From the NCBI GenBank assembly GCA_039621445.1, contig CP154957.1, forward strand, positions 38,348,654 through 38,412,653: a DNA stretch of 64,000 nt. Reading direction: 5' to 3'. Made by a program: the position numbers and the translations under genes. Below the pieces are notes generated by a model, which was not told where the DNA came from, ran no database searches, and was given only the letters and a program-made list of their open reading frames with translations. This document shows, piece after piece, positions 61,419-64,000 of the stretch. Each line of letters starts with the position of its first letter. The first letter of the stretch is position 1. The stretch is from Euglena gracilis. Lineage: Eukaryota > Euglenida > Euglenophyceae > Euglenales.

Positions 61419-64000
61419 GTTTTTTTTCTTTTTTTCCGGCATCCCCTCCATTTCCATGGTGTCCCTCCGAAGCCGAAGGGCACCCATCAGGCTTCTTTTT
61501 ATGTCAGAAGACCCCCCCCAGGGTTTGATATAAGGAGAGCGTACATGGTTTAGGTGGGGGGTGTCCCCCCCCCCTCCTGGCCTGCAGGGGGGGTCGGGAC
61601 CACCCCCCCCCCCCACCTGCCAGGGGGGTCCGGACCGACCCTCGGGGCGGTTCCCGGGACCCCCCCAAAAAGGGTCAATTTTTTCCTCCGGCGCTTTGCG
61701 CCGAAAATTTTTTGCATTTTTGGCACATTTTTGCCCAAAAAGTGCCCAAAATGGCACTTTTGGTCGTTTTGGGGGGTCAAAAATTTTCGGCAACCCAGAC
61801 CGCGCACCTGTTTAGGTGGGGGGGGGTGTCCCCCCCACCCCCCCCCCCCCTGGCCCGCAGGGGGGGGGGTCCGGACCACCCCCCCCACCTGTCCTTATAT
61901 CGAACCCTGACCCCCCCCGGGGGTCTTCTGACATTCCCCTGACCCTGGGTGGGTCCGCAGCTGGACGGGGGGGGGGGGCCTAGGTATGGGTTTCGGCGCG
62001 AAATTCTTTGGGCAATGGCCTTCGACGGCCCATTTGGGGGGGGGGGGCGCTGGGCTGGGTGGGTGGGTGGGGGTCCCCCCTCTTAGGCGGCCAAACTCGC
62101 ACTTAAGGTTTTGAATTTTAGCTTGCGCTTAAGTGCAGATTTCCAATCTCTTTGAAACCCAGCGGTGAAACTCACCCTTTTGACCCTCTGGTTCTGCGGA
62201 GACCCTCCACGGTGGCGTCTGCATCATTTGCCGATGTTGGGACCCAGGGAACAGGCCCAATTTTGGTGTTTTTCAGCCTGTGCACCATTTTGAAAAGGTT
62301 CAAAACCCTGGTTTTGAACTCCGGGACACGTGAATTTTCCCAAAAAATTCCCAAAACCCCCGTCCGTTGTGAGTCCCTCGTTTTGAAGCCTTGACTGTGT
62401 TCCCCAGATGGTGCTCCACAGGCTGGGTGTAATTTGGCCCTTTTTGTTGCTTTTTTACGCTCTGCGATATGTGTCTGAAGAGTTGCCTGCTGAGGCCTCT
62501 AGAGGGTGGACTCTACATATGTGTTGTGAAAAAGTTGGAAAAAGCGGCATGTCACAGAGTTGTGATCCCTGGGTGCTTGAACTGCAAGGAGCGGTACAGC
62601 AGGAACCACCCAGGTGGGGGGGGTTGGGGGCTATTTAGGGCAAGCCCAGGGACCTATCCGAACGTCTGGTGAACAACGCCAGGCCCCACACTGCCGGGAA
62701 CAGAAGTCAACATTTATGGACATTGCGCGAATGCGCAACAGTTTTACATTGCGCTTGAGTGCAATCTATAACAGAAGCTCCTGAGCTTATGGGAGTCCCC
62801 TGATGTGTTACAGTGTGTCCGGGGCCCCTCTCTGAACGGACAGAGTGCGGATTTGGTGAGGAAATGCATTGCGCCGAAGCTTCTGTTATACATTGCGCTT
62901 AAGCACAATGTATTTACATTGCGCTTAAGCGCAAGGTAAAACTGTTGTGCTTAAGCGCAATGTCCTTTCAAAAAGCAGATGTATTTGAATATGTTTATGC
63001 CGTGTGAGAAGGTGGGGGATAGAGGAGAATGGTGACGGGGGTTTGAGCGCTGCTGTGCCAGAAGCTCGGTTGGTGCTTTTGAACTTCTCAGGCACTGGGG
63101 AGGGAGTGGCTGTTCCAATGAGACGAATCACGGGCGGTAGGCTGTGATCTAGGCTAGACCTTGCACTCAGTGCACAAGGTGGGTTTTTTGGGATGTTGAC
63201 AGACAGACCTGTTTCGGCTGAACAATGCCCTCCATTTGCCCGTTGTGATGTGGCTGTCTGGTGGGTTGCAAATTACCGTAAAGAGGTGTGTCAGCATGTC
63301 CCTTCTCTGCTCTTATAGATGGACCATTTCGATTTCTCAATTCCATTCGCTCATCCCCAAAGTTGTGTGCTTCAAATCCTGGGTGAGGAAAGGGAGTTGA
63401 CGAGCTTTTTTAAAACACCTTTTCGACGCCCAAAACTGTTTCCTCGGCTGTGATTCCCAGGGTTTATCTGGTATTGTTCTTTTCCAAACAGAAATTTTCG
63501 ACTTTCAAAACTTGCCCAAAAAGAAGGGCCCCTCAGGCATGCTTAACTGCGAAGCAAGTGGGAGGAAGGCAGTTATGCTCTCAACGCCCAGGACAAGAGA
63601 CGTTGGTGGTTGCATTCACACACCAGGAGGTTGGTTTCCTGTCCCAGGCAAGCCTTGGCCCTGCCTTGGCCCTGTCCGCTCTGGTAATGAGATGCTTCCA
63701 GGACTGCTCTCTCCACCCACAGTGATAAAAATGAGAAATTGAAAATTGGTGCCCATTGTGCCAAACAATGGGCAGGCTTATGTAGAATGAAAGTTCGAGA
63801 GTTGCATTGCGCCAAAGCGCAATAGAAATACAATTTTAAATTGTAAAAGTAGGGTAGGGTGGGTGTTGCGCCGAAGCGCAATGTTGACCAATTCTACCGC
63901 AACCTGACCGACAGTAGGCTTCCGTCCCCCTGTCATTTTTGTGCGTTATCCCTCTGGTGTTCATACTCTACCAAGGCTGTTCTCTCCCTCCATTGTGAGA
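61419..64000. other. Host stretch after exon e
   Basis: Poly-C/poly-G blocks (61,560-61,920) surround a GGCGCTTTGCGCC hairpin. From 62,100 onwards ATTGCGCTTAAGCGCAAT palindromes recur (62,720-62,963, 63,805, 63,868). Remaining exons of the VTT gene may lie here. No other gene supported. Confidence 0.45.
62720..62963. mobile_element. 244-bp foldback with ACATTGCGCTTAAGCGCAAT arms
   Basis: The left arm (62,720-62,780) and right arm (62,876-62,963) are inverted copies ending at AGCTTCTGTTAT. The arms themselves are built from the palindrome ATTGCGCTTAAGCGCAAT. No clear target duplication. Confidence 0.7.

Overview
The window reads as nuclear DNA of an intron-bearing microbial eukaryote, probably an alga or other protist, carrying an integrated and decaying DNA virus. 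Positions 1 to about 28,900 are mostly GC-rich, gene-dense viral DNA. Positions 28,900 to 64,000 are lower-GC host DNA with homopolymer tracts, microsatellites, decayed transposons, CCCTAA/TTAGGG-like arrays and one recognisable spliced host gene. I cannot name the species.

Virus, main copy (about 10,383-28,903). Leftward genes (10,383-15,473) encode an A32-like packaging ATPase and proteins of unknown function. Rightward genes (15,573-23,242) encode a probable double-jelly-roll major capsid protein (MCP), small membrane or virion proteins and two fibre-like proteins. A long replication gene follows (23,506-28,903), with polymerase-like motifs followed by a Pif1/RecD-like superfamily 1 helicase. 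Size (about 18 kb), gene content and layout resemble polinton-like viruses (Preplasmiviricota), but I recognise no integrase and cannot place it in a named lineage. Nearly every morphogenesis gene has a TTGGAT(C) motif 3-21 nt before its ATG; the replication gene does not. This looks like a late-gene promoter or initiator.

Virus, second copy (1-9,024). Positions 1-5,497 duplicate 15,459-20,951 almost exactly. The copy ends abruptly at a (CCCTAA)n tract (5,498-5,519), followed by two other GC-rich, probably viral, genes (5,520-9,024). A host-type repeat block (9,085-10,390) separates the two viral segments. Different genes are broken in the two copies: the MCP is frameshifted in copy 1 and intact in copy 2, and gene B is the reverse. 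The replication gene is broken by an in-frame stop, an internal inversion of about 1.8 kb and a 677-bp transposon with a GTAC target duplication.

Host part. From 29,631 to 35,816 lie pieces of a hAT/DUF659-type transposase, itself split by a 2.2-kb hAT-like element. From 40,814 to 61,418, five exons join in phase into a TMEM41/VTT-family membrane protein gene. Its first visible intron is about 15 kb and holds most of the repeats described here: a pair of inverted 393/392-bp TA-flanked MITEs, hairpin families, a large foldback and about 1 kb of degenerate telomere-like repeat.
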